Assembly: GCA_049115735.1 (NCBI GenBank)
Contig: JAGDZP010000003.1
Span: 62,001 to 126,000 of the forward strand
Direction of reading: 5' to 3'
Length of the DNA stretch: 64,000 nt
Source of the DNA: CAXBNB01 sp049115735
GTDB taxonomy: Bacteria > Bacteroidota > Bacteroidia > Cytophagales > Cyclobacteriaceae
Shown: in pieces, positions 61,475-64,000 of the stretch
How the letters are laid out: each line of letters begins with the position of its first letter
Position numbering within the stretch: position 1 is the stretch's first letter
Position numbers and translations under genes: made by a program
Notes under the pieces: model-generated
What the model was told of the DNA's origin: nothing
What the model saw: the letters and a program-made list of their open reading frames with translations, nothing else
Databases searched by the model: none

Positions 61475-64000
61475 TTAGTTCAATCGGGCTATGCTGAAGT
61501 TGGAATTATCATTTTCAATGAATATCTGCACTGGCCCTTGGTTGTTGGCCACTATAAAGGCGTTCTTGTTCCCTATGGTTATGCGTTTTACTTTTTTAGA
61601 GTCATGAGGTACCATTAGCCCACTCGTTTTAGGTGGTAAAGGCTTGAACTGATTGTTGCCACCACCAAGTGCCACAAGTCCTAGTCCCGCATCATTCCTT
61701 GGCGTTTCGACCTCCGAAGAATATAGTCCACCTACAGCAATGAAGTCAAGGTTCCCGTCTTTATTGAAATCTTGAATCAGCCAATCATTAATTGAGGAAA
61801 TTTGCGCTTCATGAGGTAGTGTGCGAGATATGTATCCATTATCTGAATTCTCCAGGAATATGCTACCGAAATTTTCGATTTTGAATTGCAAGGATTGTTC
61901 TAAATTCTTCGATCCGTATATTTCATCCATGCTCGCAATTGCAAAGGAGTTGTAATCTTTGAAGTTTGATTTTATTGCCGGAATTTGTTCGGAGGAGCAT
62001 TGCCTTCCCCGCACGGGATATTCCTCTCCGAAGTTGTGATAGCTCAAAACAATGTCGTTCTTTCCGTTGGCATCAAAATCAGCAGCATAAACTGCAAAGA
62101 GTTCTTCCGGGCTGGCTTGGTACTTGTAATTTTTTCCCATGTTGCCCAACAAATAGTCCATATCACCATCATTGTCAAAATCACCCAGATCGATGCTAAA
62201 CCACCACCCTGTAGTGTTGCGGCTGAAGAATTTATCGCTTTGATCCAAAAATTCACCATCTGAATAAATGAAGACTTTGATCGGCATCCATTCACCCACT
62301 ACGATCAGGTCGATTTGTCCGTCTGAATCAAAATCCGACCAAAGTGCATCCGTGACCATACCAACTTTTGACAAACCGTCAGCAATATTCTCAGTCACAT
62401 TTTCAAATCTCAGGTTTCCATCAGCTGTCTTGTTTTCAAGAATGTAGCTTTGCCCCGGAAAGGGGTAATTTCTAGGATCGATTCTGCCACCTACGAATAG
62501 ATCTAAATCTCCATCCTGATCATAATCAAAAGGTCGAACGCATGAGCCACTTGAATACAATTCTGGGAGTATTCCCTCTGATTTTCTTAAGGTGCCGTTT
62601 TCATTTATGTAAAGTCGGTCAGAATAGTTTGCATTGCCTGACTCGTATTCATTGCCTCCGCTGACCACATACAAGTCAAGGTCATTGTCATTGTCTACGT
62701 CTAAAAACTGCGCATCAATATCCTCAAAAGATCTATTTTCTTCCAGCAGTTTACTTTGATCTACAAATTCGCCTTTGTTGTTTTGAGTGTAAATTATGCC
62801 GTCAGCCCCCGCTGACCCACCAATATAGAAGTCCTCCAACCCATCGGAGTTGATATCTCCAACAGCTAGCGCTGGGCCGAAGTTTGACATCTTATGTGGT
62901 AACAATACCTGGAAATCATAGTCGTCAAACTGATTTTCTGTGTGTTGGTGCAGATGCCCGTTTTTCGGGCTCAACTCTGTAAACAAAGTCTGATCTTTGT
63001 GAGCTTTGGTATTGATAGACCTCATGGCATCATTATAATTGAACTCGATCAATCTATTGACTTCTATCGACTCAAGCACTTGTTTTTTGCCATCCGGCCA
63101 GGTGATCGATACTTTTTGGATTGATGATGAATGTCCCAGGCCAAAATGTACAATGGGCTGGACTGAGGACTGGAACCCACGAGTCAAGGTAAGTTCATGA
63201 AACTGAGAAGTAGTATCGTGTGTAATTGTGATTTTGGTTCCAAGGGCAAGTTTGTTGTATTTAGGGCCATTCAGTTTAAACTTTATATAGTTGTTGTTGG
63301 TGTTTTGAATGGCCAGATTCTCAAATATTGACACCTTAGCATCAATATTGTTGATGATGACTTCAAGATCACCATCATTATCTAGATCGGCATAAGCGGC
63401 TCCATTTGAGAATCCTTTATAGCTTAAGCCCCATTCTTGATTTGATTGGGAGAAGGACAAGTTGCCATTGTTTTTGAAGACATAATTGTCAACCTTTTCT
63501 GAAGGCATGTCATCCACCAGTTGGATATAGTCTTTGTTATGTTTTGACTTTTCGTTAAAGTATCCTGTTTTCGGTTCTATCTTTTTGAAGTAGTCTTTAT
63601 TGTTGATATCTCGGCGGCTTCCGTTCGTTACGAAAATGTCTTTTAGGCCGTCGTTGTTCAGGTCGGCAAATAGACAGGCCCAACTCCAGTCTGTCAACGC
63701 CACACCGGCCATGTAAGAAATGTCGCCAAATAAGGGGTAACCGTCTTTATCCAAGCCCTGGTTGAGCTGAAGTGAATTTTTCATGTATTGGTAGTGTAAG
63801 CCGAGATCTACCATTTCCTGAAAACCTTCTGGGTTCATGCTGGCCATGTTGGCTTTCGATCTTCTGTTGTCCTCAGGTGTCATATCCATCTGGACAATGT
63901 CCAGCAGGCCGTCATTGTTGAAATCTGCTATGTCTACACCCATACCATAAAACGAGGTATGTCGTGTTTGTTTTCCGGCTCGTTCAACGAAAGTACCATC
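61475..64000 (-). CDS. FG-GAP/VCBS and ASPIC/UnbV repeat protein (N-terminus outside window)
   Basis: The frame is open to the window edge; residues DGTFVERAGKQ before the ATG at 63943 belong to it, so that ATG is internal. About 841 C-terminal residues are visible. Calcium-binding FG-GAP repeats of the type D-x-N-x-D-G are numerous: GVDIADFNNDGLLDIVQMDM, FADLNNDGLKDIFVTNGSRR, YADLDNDGDLEVIINN, VGDINSDGLEDFYIGGSAG and DLGDFDNDGDMDYLLGNMGK. An ASPIC/UnbV domain lies near the middle (LTRGFQSSVQPIVHFGLG and VSITWPDGKKQ). Such CRTAC1-like proteins are secreted or surface-bound in Bacteroidota and often encoded in glycan-use regions; binding of polysaccharide or protein partners is inferred, and no enzyme activity is known. 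It is convergent with ROK2, 11 bp apart. Confidence 0.9.
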   Translation of the reverse strand, partial: DGTFVERAGKQTRHTSFYGMGVDIADFNNDGLLDIVQMDMTPEDNRRSKANMASMNPEGFQEMVDLGLHYQYMKNSLQLNQGLDKDGYPLFGDISYMAGVALTDWSWACLFADLNNDGLKDIFVTNGSRRDINNKDYFKKIEPKTGYFNEKSKHNKDYIQLVDDMPSEKVDNYVFKNNGNLSFSQSNQEWGLSYKGFSNGAAYADLDNDGDLEVIINNIDAKVSIFENLAIQNTNNNYIKFKLNGPKYNKLALGTKITITHDTTSQFHELTLTRGFQSSVQPIVHFGLGHSSSIQKVSITWPDGKKQVLESIEVNRLIEFNYNDAMRSINTKAHKDQTLFTELSPKNGHLHQHTENQFDDYDFQVLLPHKMSNFGPALAVGDINSDGLEDFYIGGSAGADGIIYTQNNKGEFVDQSKLLEENRSFEDIDAQFLDVDNDNDLDLYVVSGGNEYESGNANYSDRLYINENGTLRKSEGILPELYSSGSCVRPFDYDQDGDLDLFVGGRIDPRNYPFPGQSYILENKTADGNLRFENVTENIADGLSKVGMVTDALWSDFDSDGQIDLIVVGEWMPIKVFIYSDGEFLDQSDKFFSRNTTGWWFSIDLGDFDNDGDMDYLLGNMGKNYKYQASPEELFAVYAADFDANGKNDIVLSYHNFGEEYPVRGRQCSSEQIPAIKSNFKDYNSFAIASMDEIYGSKNLEQSLQFKIENFGSIFLENSDNGYISRTLPHEAQISSINDWLIQDFNKDGNLDFIAVGGLYSSEVETPRNDAGLGLVALGGGNNQFKPLPPKTSGLMVPHDSKKVKRITIGNKNAFIVANNQGPVQIFIENDNSNFSIARLN

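Noticed and set aside
1..64000. Mobile element, prophage or defence system
   Set aside because: No transposase, integrase, toxin-antitoxin, restriction or nuclease genes and no flanking repeats were recognised; the region is metabolic.

Overview
The window reads as a chromosome segment of a Bacteroidota bacterium, most likely a Cytophagales-type polysaccharide degrader. The evidence is a SusC/SusD pair with an ECF sigma/FecR pair in front of it, a TonB receptor with an STN domain, DUF4249 and MG2-type envelope proteins, many lipoproteins, and promoters of the TTTG / TAnnTTTG class. No tRNA, rRNA, CRISPR array, insertion sequence or prophage is visible. The content is one large carbohydrate-utilisation region of about 55 kb, preceded by a small receptor operon.

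Layout. 1-6.6 kb (+): end of a hypothetical gene, a TonB receptor, a DUF4249 lipoprotein and an MG2-like envelope protein. 6.6-7.0 kb: a lipoprotein gene broken by an in-frame TAG. 15.6-7.0 kb (-): CBM6-like lipoprotein, aldo/keto reductase, ThuA protein, mutarotase-like lipoprotein, PQQ dehydrogenase with a cytochrome c domain, NTF2-like lipoprotein, GH9. 15.8-17.1 kb (-): ROK regulator 1. 17.5-21.2 kb (+): clan GH-A-like hydrolase, exported Gfo/Idh oxidoreductase, exported RraA-like aldolase. 21.4-22.7 kb (-): MATE transporter. 23.3-32 kb (+): sigma factor, FecR, SusC, SusD, exported enolase-superfamily enzyme. 32.3-34.4 kb (-): DUF5916/CBM9 outer-membrane protein. 35.1-53.3 kb (+): two TIM-barrel isomerases, a complete Dpp/Opp-type ABC importer flanked by two paralogous binding proteins, a heparinase II/III-like lyase, a DUF6503 lipoprotein, two more GH-A-like hydrolases around a second exported enolase-superfamily enzyme, and a GH88 pseudogene. 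58.8-53.4 kb (-): GPH-type symporter, GH94 phosphorylase, BASS transporter. 59.0-61.5 kb (+): SMP-30 lactonase and ROK regulator 2. 61.5-64 kb (-): FG-GAP/ASPIC protein cut by the window edge.

How the parts may work together (inference). A uronic-acid-containing or beta-glucan-like polymer would be cut by the GH9, GH-A-like and lyase enzymes and taken up by SusCD, the ABC importer or the symporter. Part of the sugar could be oxidised outside the cytoplasm (PQQ dehydrogenase, Gfo/Idh, lactonase), dehydrated by the exported enolase-superfamily enzymes and cleaved by the exported RraA-like aldolase. GH94 would phosphorolyse imported disaccharide.

The most notable regulatory signal is a palindrome, TACTTTT-N-AAAAGTA. 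It recurs in front of at least five transcription units at a fixed 11-13 bp upstream of a TAnnTTT(G/A) -7 element. It is a strong candidate operator for the two ROK-family regulators that lie inside the region. Gene-free stretches over 300 bp are 17106-17457, 22731-23308, 31961-32262 and 34423-35104; what they hold is described in the entries for those places.
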